From contig NZ_JAAEAH010000086.1 in the NCBI RefSeq assembly GCF_010998615.1, positions 1 to 39,498 on the forward strand: a DNA stretch of 39,498 nucleotides, read 5' to 3'. Below the pieces are notes generated by a model. That model ran no database searches. It worked only from the letters and a program-made list of their open reading frames with translations, and had not been told where the DNA came from. The stretch is from Myxococcus sp. CA023. GTDB lineage: Bacteria; Myxococcota; Myxococcia; Myxococcales; Myxococcaceae. Below are positions 15,286-24,399 of this stretch, one piece after another. The translations under genes were made by a program, and so were the position numbers. The stretch's first letter is position 1; each line of letters starts with the position of its first letter.

Positions 15286-16356
15286 ATGACGTCGCCCCGT
15301 TCATTCCGAGCGCTGGCCTGCACTGGTGCCCTCTCCCTCTTGGGGGCATTCCCCGTGTGGGCGGCGCCCACCGAGTCATCCGGACCGCGCGAGATTGCCC
15401 GTATCGGGACTTCTGACAGCCATGTGCTCTGGCTCGAGGGAGAGGGGGGCGCGGTCAACGTGGCCGTCATCGCCCAATATCCGCAGCGTCCACTCGTGGC
15501 CCCTCGTTTCTTCCAGAAACACTCGGCGGCGGAGGTGTTCCTGGCCGTGGCACCCGAGGGGCACGCGCTGCCCCCGGCCCTGGCGGACCACGCGCTCGTC
15601 GCGATGGATGAGGGCGAAAGAGAGCAGCTCCGGCGGCAGAATGAGGCAGAGCTCTCCGCATTACCGACCACCTTCCCCGATGAGCCTCGCTCGCTCGCCG
15701 GGAGCTGCTCGGCCTCGAACCGCGCCTGGGCTGCCTCCGTCTATGGGGACCCCACCTGCGGGGACCCAAGCCAGGAGGTCATCCACACGGCCTTCACGAG
15801 CGACTACTACTGCAATTCCCCGGACTGTGACTTCCCACTCGGAAGTGAGGACGGCGGCGACTGCTCCCCTCAATTGCTCGCCTGCGACAGGGTTCGTGGC
15901 ACCGCGACGCGAGTCCGTCTGCGCGCCACCAACTGGAACGGGTCCCTGTCATTCAATCATCCAGGGCACTCCATGCACTTCGCCGTGCTGAACTGCGCGG
16001 GCAATGGGCCGGTGACCTTCAACTTCAGCCGAGGCGCGGGGGCCGACAGCGTGCAGCTCACTCCTGGACAGATGGGGAACGTCAAGCTCGGGGCGCCAAT
16101 CGCTCCGGCCCTCGCCGCCAGGCGCGTCACCATGGGCCGGTGGACCGAGGGCCTGCCCGCGAGCGGCTCCTCGTATGTCTCCAACGCCATGTCGGTGGCC
16201 GACAATTCGGGCACGGCGGACGCCGTGCTTGCCTGCGGAGACATCATCACCCGCTACACCATGTCGGACCTGACCGTCCCCGCCTGCCATAACTACGCTG
16301 ACCTCGCGCTCTGCAACGGCACGAACTGCAGCAACGCCTGCTATTACACCTGGTAA
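15286..16356 (+). CDS. Secreted Cys-rich protein of unknown function
   Basis: A 356-residue exported protein with a clear signal peptide (ALSLLGAFPVWA, cleavage near residue 28). No family was recognised. The C-terminal half holds many Cys residues (for example YYCNSPDCDFPLG, CSPQLLACDR, LNCAGNGPVTF, LACGDIITRY, CNGTNCSNACYYTW) and ends in an aromatic-rich tail, pointing to a disulphide-stabilised extracellular domain. GGAG lies 8 bases before the ATG at 15286. It is followed on the same strand by the collagen-like gene after 77 bases. Confidence 0.8.
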   Translation: MTSPRSFRALACTGALSLLGAFPVWAAPTESSGPREIARIGTSDSHVLWLEGEGGAVNVAVIAQYPQRPLVAPRFFQKHSAAEVFLAVAPEGHALPPALADHALVAMDEGEREQLRRQNEAELSALPTTFPDEPRSLAGSCSASNRAWAASVYGDPTCGDPSQEVIHTAFTSDYYCNSPDCDFPLGSEDGGDCSPQLLACDRVRGTATRVRLRATNWNGSLSFNHPGHSMHFAVLNCAGNGPVTFNFSRGAGADSVQLTPGQMGNVKLGAPIAPALAARRVTMGRWTEGLPASGSSYVSNAMSVADNSGTADAVLACGDIITRYTMSDLTVPACHNYADLALCNGTNCSNACYYTW

Positions 16357-16433
16357 AGGGAGGGCTGCTCCGCCCCCGCTTCCGGACGGCCTTGCTCCGC
16401 GCGAGGGCAAGCTGCTAGGGCACGCGCTCGTCA

Positions 16434-17414
16434 ATGACCAAGACCTCCTTCGGGCGAGCACTCCTCCCGCTGTTGCTGTGTTGTTTGTTCACCACCGCTT
16501 GTTCCTCTGAGGGGCCCGTGGGCCCCCAGGGGCCGGCGGGACCGCAAGGGCCCCAGGGCCCCGCGGGCGGACCTCCGGGGCCGCAGGGCCCCGCGGGTCC
16601 GCGCGGAGAGCAGGGCCTGACGGGTCCACGAGGCCCGATGGGCGTGGAAGGCCCGCGCGGCGTCATGGGCCCCCAGGGTTCGCAGGGGCCCATGGGCGAC
16701 ACGGGCGAGCAGGGCCTGCCTGGCGCGACGGGCGCGCAGGGCCCCCAGGGGCCCCGGGGCGACACCGGGCCGGCGGGCCCCATGGGCCCTGCGGGGGAGT
16801 CGCCGGAGATCTGCACGCCGGGAGAGTTCTTCTGCGAGGGAACGAGGCTGTGGGCCTGCACACGCTCGGGTACGGACGCCGTGCTGAACACGAAGTGTGC
16901 GGGTGGCACGACAACGAATCCCACGGGGTGCTTCACGACCGCCTGCGCCCCCGGCGACGCCGCGTGCTGCCGCACCGAGCGGCCCACGTGTCAGTGGACC
17001 ATGAGTCGCCCCATCAGCAGCACGGGCGCGGGCTACGAGAACACATATGGCGGCTTCGTTTCGCCTGATCGCTTCTACTGCTACGCGCCCTCGAGCTGCC
17101 TCTCGACGAATTCCTTCACCGTGCAGATGGGAATCACGGGCAATGAGAGCGTCACCTGTGGCGCGGTCTTCTCGACGCTGATCATCCGGTTGACCCGGCC
17201 CATGACGGCGCCGGGGCAGGTCTTCACCCTGCCGACCTCCAGGGTGTCGCTCTCCCTGCTCACGGATGAAAATGCCCGGGACTGCTCGAACTGGACGGGC
17301 ACCGTTACCTGGCATTCCGAGGTCCCGGCCTGGAGCGTCAGCGTCAACGCGACCTGCTCGGAGACGGGCAAGAGCCACATCCAGCTTGTGGGCACCTACA
17401 GCGGCGACACCTGA
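16434..17414 (+). CDS. Collagen-like (G-X-Y repeat) lipoprotein
   Basis: A 326-residue predicted lipoprotein with a lipobox ending TTAC (Cys23). Residues 27 to about 123 form a collagen-like stretch: 31 Gly-X-Y triplets broken once by an extra Gly (PAGGPPG). Pro dominates position X, and Gln, Ala and Arg are common at Y, with charged GEQ and GDT triplets that favour a triple helix. A 200-residue C-terminal domain rich in Cys follows (GEFFCEGTRLWACTRSG onward) and has no recognised family. Bacterial collagens form stalks that present a terminal domain; here the stalk would rise from the outer membrane. The SD is weak (AGGG 13 bases upstream). Confidence 0.92.
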   Translation: MTKTSFGRALLPLLLCCLFTTACSSEGPVGPQGPAGPQGPQGPAGGPPGPQGPAGPRGEQGLTGPRGPMGVEGPRGVMGPQGSQGPMGDTGEQGLPGATGAQGPQGPRGDTGPAGPMGPAGESPEICTPGEFFCEGTRLWACTRSGTDAVLNTKCAGGTTTNPTGCFTTACAPGDAACCRTERPTCQWTMSRPISSTGAGYENTYGGFVSPDRFYCYAPSSCLSTNSFTVQMGITGNESVTCGAVFSTLIIRLTRPMTAPGQVFTLPTSRVSLSLLTDENARDCSNWTGTVTWHSEVPAWSVSVNATCSETGKSHIQLVGTYSGDT

Positions 17415-17664
17415 GCCTCCCACGGCCCGCCCACGCCCTGTCCTCACCCGGCTGGGCGTGGCTGTTGGACGCTGGAGCCGCGCCGGTCCGGACGTCATGC
17501 AAGGCCAGGACCGCATGGGGTGCTTTCCCCGGGATTCGGAGCTCGCGGGCGGACCTTGCCTCCACTCCGCAACCATCTCTCGCCTCAATGAGGGAATCAG
17601 GGCGTCAGGCCGCTTGAGTCATGGCCCCCACGTTCGTGGGAGGCCTTTGCTCGCGAGGTCCACG

Positions 17665-19353
17665 ATGCCGTCCGTGTTGCGTCCGTCCTGGGTGCTGCTT
17701 TCCTCCTGCGTCCTGTTGCTGTCCACGCTCCCCGCCTGCGACGAATCCGACCCCGCTCCTGATGCAGGCACCTGGCTTCCCGAGGACTCGGGGGCGCCGG
17801 ACTCCGGCGCTCCCGATGGGAGCGCGGAGGCGCCGTGGGATGGCGGCTACACCGTGCTGGAGGAACACGGTGACTGGATTGACCGGGGCCGTTACTCGCC
17901 ATGCGACTTCAATCAGCAGGGAGACCCCACCACCATCCGGTGTGATGACCTGTCGCGCTACGACGTTTCGCAGTGCTCACCGGAGGCGCTCTCCCAGGTG
18001 GCGCAGCACGGCATCTACCTGGCCGACATGCGAGGTGAGCGCCTGCTGTCTGACGGAGGGACCCAGATTGCCCCCGACTTCACCACCTACCAGCTCTTCT
18101 CCGACGGAGGGACGGACACGCTCAACGGCCAGCCGTTGCTGACGCGGAACACGGACGGCGGGAGCTTCTTCGTCGTTGGCAGCCGCACCAATCCCTTCAA
18201 TGGGGCCGTTACTGTCACCGCGCTCGCCGGCTGTCAGGTGCCCTCACCCGGCATCATCACAGGCTGCTACGCCCGCTGCACCAACGGAAGGTTCAGCCGG
18301 GCCGGCACCTTCGAAGCGTGGCGCATGCCCTCACAGCGAGGGGAGGGCGAGTCCTCGGGCGGGCTGCGCCTCATCTCCGCGTCCCCCGTCGCACTGGGGG
18401 ATGCCGTGGACGTCTATGTCACGAAGAACCACGCCTACGTCGTCTCCATCGACGACCTCGGCGGCACCGGCAACGGCGGACTCACCGTCTTCGACGTGAG
18501 TGACAGGGCGCACCCCATCTTCAAGGCCTCCGTCAGTCTGCCGGGGGACTCAAGCTGGAATGGCGTGTGGGCCAAGGAGGATGCCCTCTACATCGCCGGC
18601 AACCGCGCGGGCGTCGTCGTCTATGACATCTCCAACCCCGCGCAGCCAGAGTACGTGCGCCACCTGCCCGCGGGGCAGTACGGGGCGCACACCGTGCTGG
18701 TGGATGGAAACCGGCTCTATGCGATGTCGCCCAGCGAGGTGACCTTCGTGCACGACGTCACCTCGCCGCTGGAGCCCGTCCTGCTCCAGCTCATCACCGT
18801 GCCGTCCGAGTTCTCCTCGGGGGGCGCGCACGACGCCTTCGCCTACGAGGGACGGCTCTACGTCAGCAATGGCTTCGGTGGTTACTCCATCATGGATGTC
18901 ACCGACCTCGACAACGTGCGGCACCTGGGCCAGTACGTGCACGGCTTCAACGCCTACGCACACCACAGCGCCGTGGGGACCTTCGCCGGGCGCACCATCG
19001 CCTTCGAGGGCACTGAATTCAATGGCAGCCACCTGCGCGTGCTGGACGTCACCGACCCGGCGAACATCGTCAAGATGGGGGAGTTCCGCCTCAGCCCCGT
19101 CACGTCCATCCACAACCTGATTCTGAAGGGCCACCTGCTCTACATCGCCTGGTACCACGAGGGCGTGCGCGTGCTGGACGTGTCCAACCCCACGAAGCCG
19201 CGCCAGGTGGCGCACTACAACACCTTCCGTGAGAGCGACCCCGGCCGCACGGACAACCTTTTCGAGGGCACCTTCGGCATCCGAGTGCCCGGCGACGGGT
19301 ACGTGTACGCCGCCGACTCCGTGCGCGGCCTGCTCATCCTCAACGAACTCTGA
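17665..19353 (+). CDS. LVIVD-repeat lipoprotein
   Basis: A 562-residue lipoprotein. The signal peptide ends in STLPAC (lipobox), followed by an acidic Asp/Pro/Gly-rich linker (PDAGTWLPEDSGAPDSG). The body carries repeats of the LVIVD type, which build a propeller: TVFDVSDRAHPIFKASV, VVYDISNPAQPEYVRHL, SIMDVTDLDNVRHLGQY, RVLDVTDPANIVKMGEF and RVLDVSNPTKPRQVAHY. Such proteins sit on the cell surface, and their ligands are mostly unknown. The ATG at 17665 has CGAGG 6 bases upstream and begins the signal peptide; a much longer frame upstream is not coding-like. The 250 bases before it show no gene. Confidence 0.92.
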   Translation: MPSVLRPSWVLLSSCVLLLSTLPACDESDPAPDAGTWLPEDSGAPDSGAPDGSAEAPWDGGYTVLEEHGDWIDRGRYSPCDFNQQGDPTTIRCDDLSRYDVSQCSPEALSQVAQHGIYLADMRGERLLSDGGTQIAPDFTTYQLFSDGGTDTLNGQPLLTRNTDGGSFFVVGSRTNPFNGAVTVTALAGCQVPSPGIITGCYARCTNGRFSRAGTFEAWRMPSQRGEGESSGGLRLISASPVALGDAVDVYVTKNHAYVVSIDDLGGTGNGGLTVFDVSDRAHPIFKASVSLPGDSSWNGVWAKEDALYIAGNRAGVVVYDISNPAQPEYVRHLPAGQYGAHTVLVDGNRLYAMSPSEVTFVHDVTSPLEPVLLQLITVPSEFSSGGAHDAFAYEGRLYVSNGFGGYSIMDVTDLDNVRHLGQYVHGFNAYAHHSAVGTFAGRTIAFEGTEFNGSHLRVLDVTDPANIVKMGEFRLSPVTSIHNLILKGHLLYIAWYHEGVRVLDVSNPTKPRQVAHYNTFRESDPGRTDNLFEGTFGIRVPGDGYVYAADSVRGLLILNEL

Positions 19354-19398
19354 GCGTCCCACGGCGTCGCTGGAGCAGTGGGTTTGAGAGGTCGCGCC

Positions 19399-20994
19399 TC
19401 AGCGGGCCGCGGCCTTGGCGCGCTCGACCTGGCGCGCCCGGGCACAGCCTTCGTTGACGCCCAGGTCACACGCCTTCTTCAGGTCGGACAGCGCGGACTT
19501 GAGGTCCCGTAAGTGGTAGTGCGTCCCGCTGCGCTCCATATAGGCCAGCCCGTGGTCGGGATTGCGTTCGATGAAGGCATCCCAGAGCGGAAGGATTTCC
19601 TTGAAGCGCCGCTCGCGAGCCAGGGCGTAGTCCCGTTGCTGCACGGTGCGGAAGTCCTCCGCCCCCTCGCCTTGCTTCTCCTCGGTCCGTGCCTCCGCCT
19701 GCTGTGGAGATTTGACGACCCATGCGCGCCGCCGCGCCACCTCGGGGTTGCCTGGAGCGAGCTCCCCAGCCAGTTCCAGCAGGCCCAACGCTTCCTCGCG
19801 GCGTCCGGCCTTGTGCGCCTCCCAGGCGTCGTAGATGACCCCCTTCACCACGTGGTCCCGCAGGGCCCGTCCGTCCGAGTCCGTCGCGTCCAACCGCAAG
19901 GCGTGCAGGAGGTCCTTGCCCGCGGGTTCCCACTTCCGGCTGTTGGAGAAAATCCGAGCACGTTCGAAATAGACGGACGCACGAGCGGGCCGCAGGGCCA
20001 CGGCCCGGTTCGCTTCCTCCAGCGCGGCGTCCAGGGCCTTGGTGCGGCGCAGTTGCTTCGCTCGAGCCAGCCTGAACTCCCAGTAGTCGCCGGCTGACAG
20101 TGCCTGGGCGAGCAGGACCAGTCCCTGGTCGTTCTTGCCCTGGACCGCCAGGTCGTGTGCCCGGTCAAAATCGGCAAAGCCGCGCAGGAAGCCTAACTTG
20201 GGGTGAGCAAGGCTCTGCGCCTCGGCGAAGGCTTCCATCTTCTCGTAGGTGCCGCCCCAGCGGGGGGTGAGTCCGTGGAGATAGACGGCCCGGACGTCCG
20301 CACACGTGGGGCACTGCTCCATGGCGCGAGTGTAGGCGTGCTCGCGAGCCTCGTCGTCGCCCAGTGCGTTCGCCACGTAGATGAGCGGCCGCGCCGCCGC
20401 GACCGCCTTCGGCTGGAGCGACCACGCTTGGACGAGATCGGGCACCGCGCGTTCGAAGGCCCCATGCATCCCGGCGAATTCCTCCTTCGCCGTTGCCGCC
20501 ACGGTCTTCCCCCCGCGGCGCAGGTATCCCACCGACACCCAATGGGTCCCCCTCGCGAGGTAGGGCGCGAAGGAGCGCGGTGACGCTTCCACCCAGGCGT
20601 CGAGGAGCTCCGTCGATTCGGAGGAGCCGTTGCCGAGCGCCAGGATGCCGTCCGTCATCCAGTGCTCGTCCTGGGGGTTCGACTCCATGCCCCACTGGAG
20701 CTGCTCGACCGCCAGCGTCAGCTCCTCGAACTGGCGTCGGAGCAGGAGCGAGCGCAGTGCCACCCCGTCCACATGCCCTTGGGGGACTTTGCCCTCCTCG
20801 CGCCCGGCAGGCGTCACGATGGGAAGCCCTTGCGGCGCGGGGCCGGGGGCCGGTGTCAGGACGGGCTCCTGGCGCGCCGCGATGCGCGCTTCGACTTCAG
20901 CGCTCCGCGTTGCCCGTGAAGCGGTCACGGCAAGTCCGGCGCCCAGGCCCATTACGAGGACTCCCGCGCCGAGCGCGGTACGAAGAGATGGCAT
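19399..20994 (-). CDS. Membrane-anchored TPR protein (DUF4034-like)
   Basis: A 531-residue protein with an N-terminal hydrophobic anchor (LGAGVLVMGLGAGLAVTA) and a Pro-rich linker. The remainder is helical with TPR-like repeats: WEFRLARAKQLRRTKALDAA, then NRAVALRPARASVYFERARI, then DAFIERNPDHGLAYMERSGT, and a final DLKKACDLGVNEGC typical of Sel1/TPR ends. The central region resembles DUF4034. Starts at 21015 (TTG) and 21006 (ATG) are also open; 20994 was taken because it best fits a short signal-anchor, but none has a strong SD. It is divergent from mtgA with about 95 bases between them. A scaffold role is inferred from TPRs only. Confidence 0.85.
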   Translation of the reverse strand: MPSLRTALGAGVLVMGLGAGLAVTASRATRSAEVEARIAARQEPVLTPAPGPAPQGLPIVTPAGREEGKVPQGHVDGVALRSLLLRRQFEELTLAVEQLQWGMESNPQDEHWMTDGILALGNGSSESTELLDAWVEASPRSFAPYLARGTHWVSVGYLRRGGKTVAATAKEEFAGMHGAFERAVPDLVQAWSLQPKAVAAARPLIYVANALGDDEAREHAYTRAMEQCPTCADVRAVYLHGLTPRWGGTYEKMEAFAEAQSLAHPKLGFLRGFADFDRAHDLAVQGKNDQGLVLLAQALSAGDYWEFRLARAKQLRRTKALDAALEEANRAVALRPARASVYFERARIFSNSRKWEPAGKDLLHALRLDATDSDGRALRDHVVKGVIYDAWEAHKAGRREEALGLLELAGELAPGNPEVARRRAWVVKSPQQAEARTEEKQGEGAEDFRTVQQRDYALARERRFKEILPLWDAFIERNPDHGLAYMERSGTHYHLRDLKSALSDLKKACDLGVNEGCARARQVERAKAAAR

Positions 20995-21088
20995 TGAGCC
21001 TGGCATCCTACTCAAGACAGGCCGCTGCGTGCCTTCCCGGCCGTCTTCTGGACAGGGACCGTGGACCGGGGCAGATGTGTGCGTACCG

Positions 21089-21988
21089 ATGGCCTCCCGT
21101 CCTCCCTCCGTCCGTGCCTCCTCCCCCCGGACGCAGAAGACGAAGCAGCTCCCTGCCGGCGCCCGGCGCGCCGTGAGGAAGGATTCCAGTCCGGGCTGGG
21201 GCCGCTGGATGTTTGGCGGGTGGCTGCTGTTCGTCGTCTGGCTCAGCGTGGAGTACGTGCGGCTGCCCGACGTCCGCGCGCTTCAGACGCAGAACCCGCG
21301 CACCACCGCGCTCATCACGCAGCGGGCCGAGGAGGCGCTGGCGGAGGGGAAGAAGCCCCGTGTGCGGCAGGCCTGGGTGCCTCTGGCGGCGGTGGCGCCG
21401 CACGCGGTGGATGCCGTGCTGAGCTCCGAGGACGCGCGCTTCTACAAGCACGAGGGCGTGGATTGGATCGAGGTGGAGAACGCCCTCGAGCAGTCCGTGC
21501 GGAAGGCGCGCCTGGGCCGCGGTGCGTCCACGCTCACCCAGCAGCTGGCCAAGAACCTCTACCTCTCCACGGACCGCAGCCTCCTGCGCAAGGGCAAGGA
21601 GTTGCTGCTCGCCCGCCAGCTGGAGACCCATCTGTCCAAGCAGCACATCCTCACGTTGTATGTGAATGTGGTGGAGTGGGGAGAGGGCGTGTATGGCATC
21701 GAGGCCGCGGCGCGTGAGCACTTCGGTACCTCGGCGCGGGCGCTCTCCGTGGCACAGGGGGCGATGCTCGCGGGCATGCTGCCCGCCCCTCGCCGTTGGC
21801 TGCCCGCCCAGAAGCCCGAGACGCTGCGTATCCGGGCTGGCGCCATCATCGGGAGGCTGGAGCGCGAGGGCCGCATCACCGCGACGCAAGCCCGCGAGGC
21901 CCAGGCCGAACTCTCGCGCTTCTTCGGCGAAACCTCCGTGCCCGGCTCCGTGGTGGAGGCCATCTCCCGGCTGTCCTCGGAGAGCTGA
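21089..21988 (+). CDS. mtgA: Monofunctional biosynthetic peptidoglycan transglycosylase
   Basis: A 299-residue GT51 enzyme that polymerises lipid II into glycan strands at the periplasmic face. One N-terminal membrane anchor (WMFGGWLLFVVWLSVEYV) precedes the catalytic domain. All five GT51 motifs are visible: SSEDARFYKHEGVDW with the catalytic Glu, GRGASTLTQQLAKNLYLS, RKGKELLLARQLE, TLYVNVVEWGEGVYGIEAAA and a final ARALSVAQGAMLAGMLPAP region. No transpeptidase domain follows, which separates it from class A PBPs. The ATG at 21089 was chosen; a GTG 12 bases upstream is possible. The length is slightly above the usual 230-250 because of a C-terminal extension. Confidence 0.95.
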   Translation: MASRPPSVRASSPRTQKTKQLPAGARRAVRKDSSPGWGRWMFGGWLLFVVWLSVEYVRLPDVRALQTQNPRTTALITQRAEEALAEGKKPRVRQAWVPLAAVAPHAVDAVLSSEDARFYKHEGVDWIEVENALEQSVRKARLGRGASTLTQQLAKNLYLSTDRSLLRKGKELLLARQLETHLSKQHILTLYVNVVEWGEGVYGIEAAAREHFGTSARALSVAQGAMLAGMLPAPRRWLPAQKPETLRIRAGAIIGRLEREGRITATQAREAQAELSRFFGETSVPGSVVEAISRLSSES

Positions 21989-22047
21989 GTCACGGCCCCG
22001 GCCTGGTTTGCCTCGAACGATGGGGTCCGCGCCGCGGGGGCCTCCCG

Positions 22048-23130
22048 CTACCTCGGCGTGTTGATGAGCGTCAGCCGGTGTGGCTCCGGCGTCGCCCAGT
22101 TCTGGGGACTGTTTCCAGACAGTGCAATCCCGTCGAGGATCACGTTGCTGTCGAAGAAGTAGAGTGCCCCGCCCTCCGCTGCCCTGTTGTTACGGAACTC
22201 GCCGCCGCGGAACGTCCATTGGTTGCTGGCCGGGAGGTGCGCGGTGTTGACCGCGCCGCCCACGCCTCCGAACTGGGTTCGCGGACCGGTGCATTCGTTT
22301 CCGTGGAAGATGTTCCCGGTGGCGACACCCGAGCTGGTCGGCGCAATCAGCATCAGCGCGCCGCCGAACGCGGGTGCCTTGTTGAAGCGGAACTCGTTGT
22401 GATTCAGGTTCACGTTCGCGCGTGAGCCAATCCAAAGCGCGCCACCTGCGTTCTCGGAATAGGAGCCCTCCGCGCCCGTGCCGTTCTCGCCGTCGACCTT
22501 GTTGCCGTACTCCAAGATGCAGTGTTCCAGGAAGTCCGACCCGGCGTCCGACGTCGCCGCCAGTCGCAGTCCAGCCCAGCCTCGGGTGGGATTGTTGGCG
22601 GTGAAGACAATGGGGCTGGCCGCGGTGCCCTGCGCGGTGATTCGCCCATGCACGGCGAGCTTGTGGTGTCCCATGAAAATGAGGTGGACGCCGGGCTCGA
22701 TGGTGAGCCGGTTCCCCGCGGGCACCGTCAAGTCACCGGTCACGTGATACGGCGAGCCCGCGCGCGTCAGGGTGCGCGTCGTGAGGCTTCCGGAGAGATT
22801 CGTCCCATCGGACGTGCTCACCGCGACCGTGGTGCTCGCGGTGGTGCTGCCGCTCTCGTTGGTCGCTGTGAGTGTGTACGTCGTCGTCGCTGTCGGGCGG
22901 ACCTGCACCGACCTTCCGGTCACCTCACCCACGCCGTAATCGATGGAGAGGTCCTGCGCGCCGGTGACTTCCCAGGACAACTCGGCGGACACGCCCGGAG
23001 CGATGGTCGCCGGGTTGGCTTCGAAGCGCAGGATGTTGGGGCGGTCCGGGACTGGATCCGGCGAGCTGCAGGCGGTGGCGACCGCGACAACGGACGAGAG
23101 GGCCAGGACGAAACGACGCGAGTGGAGCAT
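22048..23130 (-). CDS. Lipoprotein with Ig-like domain and right-handed beta-helix
   Basis: A 360-residue lipoprotein. The signal peptide ends in VATAC (Cys21). Residues 30-105 form an Ig-like domain of the type found in many surface proteins (ILRFEANPATIAPGVSAELS to YTLTATNESGSTTASTTVAV). The rest is a parallel beta-helix with polymorphic-outer-membrane-like turns: LEHCILEYGNKV, NAGGALWIGSRANVNLNHNE, FGGALMLIA, GGEFRNNRAAEGGALYFFDS. Beta-helices of this sort bind or cleave polysaccharides, but no catalytic set is obvious. It converges with mtgA. Confidence 0.85.
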   Translation of the reverse strand: MLHSRRFVLALSSVVAVATACSSPDPVPDRPNILRFEANPATIAPGVSAELSWEVTGAQDLSIDYGVGEVTGRSVQVRPTATTTYTLTATNESGSTTASTTVAVSTSDGTNLSGSLTTRTLTRAGSPYHVTGDLTVPAGNRLTIEPGVHLIFMGHHKLAVHGRITAQGTAASPIVFTANNPTRGWAGLRLAATSDAGSDFLEHCILEYGNKVDGENGTGAEGSYSENAGGALWIGSRANVNLNHNEFRFNKAPAFGGALMLIAPTSSGVATGNIFHGNECTGPRTQFGGVGGAVNTAHLPASNQWTFRGGEFRNNRAAEGGALYFFDSNVILDGIALSGNSPQNWATPEPHRLTLINTPR

Positions 23131-23242
23131 GCGCCCGTTCTATCTCAACAGGGGAGGCCCGATAACCGGGATGGGAAATGGGCCCCACGCGCCGTCCCAA
23201 GGCCGTGAGGCCTGCGACAAACGGTCAGAGTGAGTGGCTCAG

Positions 23243-23258
23243 CATCTACGTTTAGATG
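23243..23258. promoter_or_regulatory. Palindrome in intergenic region
   Basis: CATCTA-CGTT-TAGATG, a perfect 6-base inverted repeat, lies 113 bases upstream of the beta-helix lipoprotein gene in the 216-base gap before it. This gap is less GC-rich than its surroundings. It could be an operator, but no consensus is known. Confidence 0.25.
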
Positions 23259-23346
23259 TCATGGCCCGCGGAGCCGCTGTAGGTCCTGGACCAGGAGTCA
23301 TGTCTGTGAATCAACATTCAAGAGCCAGCGGGTTCTCCTGGCGTGC

Positions 23347-24165
23347 CTACATCCACGTCGCGTCACACCGGGGACACATCGTGGCGCGCTCATACTCCTC
23401 TCGTGGGCCCTCGAAGCCGCAGGCGTAGCAGGTCCGCAGTGTCTTCAAGACATGCGCTGCCATGGCAGGCGTGGGCTCCGTGCTCCAACTGGGCGCGGCG
23501 CTGGCGGCGGGGAGGGGCATCCCCGGCTCCCAGACGAGCTCGCATTGCAGGTCGGACAGTGGCTCCAGGGGGCCGTCGACCACGGCTGCGATGAAGGCTG
23601 TCGGAAGCGTGGCCGCCGCGTGGCGCTTCACAGCCAGGCTGCCCGGTGAAACCTGGGGTCCTACCTTCATGTAGGCGGTGACACTCAGGCCTCCAGACAG
23701 CACGGTGTTGAGCAGCGATTCACCGAGGTCGATTCCCATGGAGACCTCGCCCGACACCGCCTTCATGTCACTCTCCTTGGGAATCTCCAGGGTGTCGAAG
23801 AGCTTCCACGCGGGCCGCACGCGCCCGGCGTTGGGGTGAAGACTCGACTCCACCTGGAAGTGGACTTCATCGAACTCCGGGGGCAGCTCGAGCGGAAGCA
23901 GCCACCGCACCACGCGGCCTCCCGCAAGAGGTGGCAGCGGGAACTGGCCCAGCATCCGGTGCGCGGAGCCCTGCTTCTGCCTGCCCATCACCAGCACGGA
24001 CGACGGGGTGGTGGCGAGGGGCTCGAAGGCGGCCTGGAGCCACACGACGGCGGTGGCCTGCCCGAGTGGATTGCGAATCACGGGCTCCACGTGCAGGTGG
24101 ACGGAGCCGAACTCTCGGGGTGGACGTCCGACGTGGTCGAGGACGTCCGCGTAGAAGTCATCCAT
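23347..24165 (-). CDS. Hypothetical protein with C-terminal zinc ribbon
   Basis: A 272-residue protein without signal peptide. Residues 1-235 match no family known to me. They look like mixed alpha/beta with segments such as FGSVHLHVEPVIRN and VVRWLLPLELPPEFDEVHFQ. The last 35 residues form a zinc ribbon: CYACGF, then 15 residues on, CPRC, close to the C-terminus (DATWM). The start at 24165 is preferred because GAGG lies 9 bases upstream; another ATG 9 bases earlier would leave no room for it. It is divergent from the PEGA-like lipoprotein. The ribbon suggests nucleic acid or protein binding, without more detail. Confidence 0.75.
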   Translation of the reverse strand: MDDFYADVLDHVGRPPREFGSVHLHVEPVIRNPLGQATAVVWLQAAFEPLATTPSSVLVMGRQKQGSAHRMLGQFPLPPLAGGRVVRWLLPLELPPEFDEVHFQVESSLHPNAGRVRPAWKLFDTLEIPKESDMKAVSGEVSMGIDLGESLLNTVLSGGLSVTAYMKVGPQVSPGSLAVKRHAAATLPTAFIAAVVDGPLEPLSDLQCELVWEPGMPLPAASAAPSWSTEPTPAMAAHVLKTLRTCYACGFEGPREEYERATMCPRCDATWM

Positions 24166-24399
24166 GCCGCGCATCCTCGCCGAGCCAGCGGCGTACGGAC
24201 AAACGGGAATGTCCGGCCTCACTCGCTGCCGCCACTCGTGCATGCGGCCATGTGTGGATGGTCGCGGTATCCAGGCGCCGGGACGGGCGCTCCGCCCATG
24301 GACGCCCCGGCCCGCGCAAGTAGGCCAGAACACGAGCGGGCAGGGCTGGTCCAACGGCTGCACCGGGAGCGGGACCCCTTTCACCTGAAGGTTCATCCC

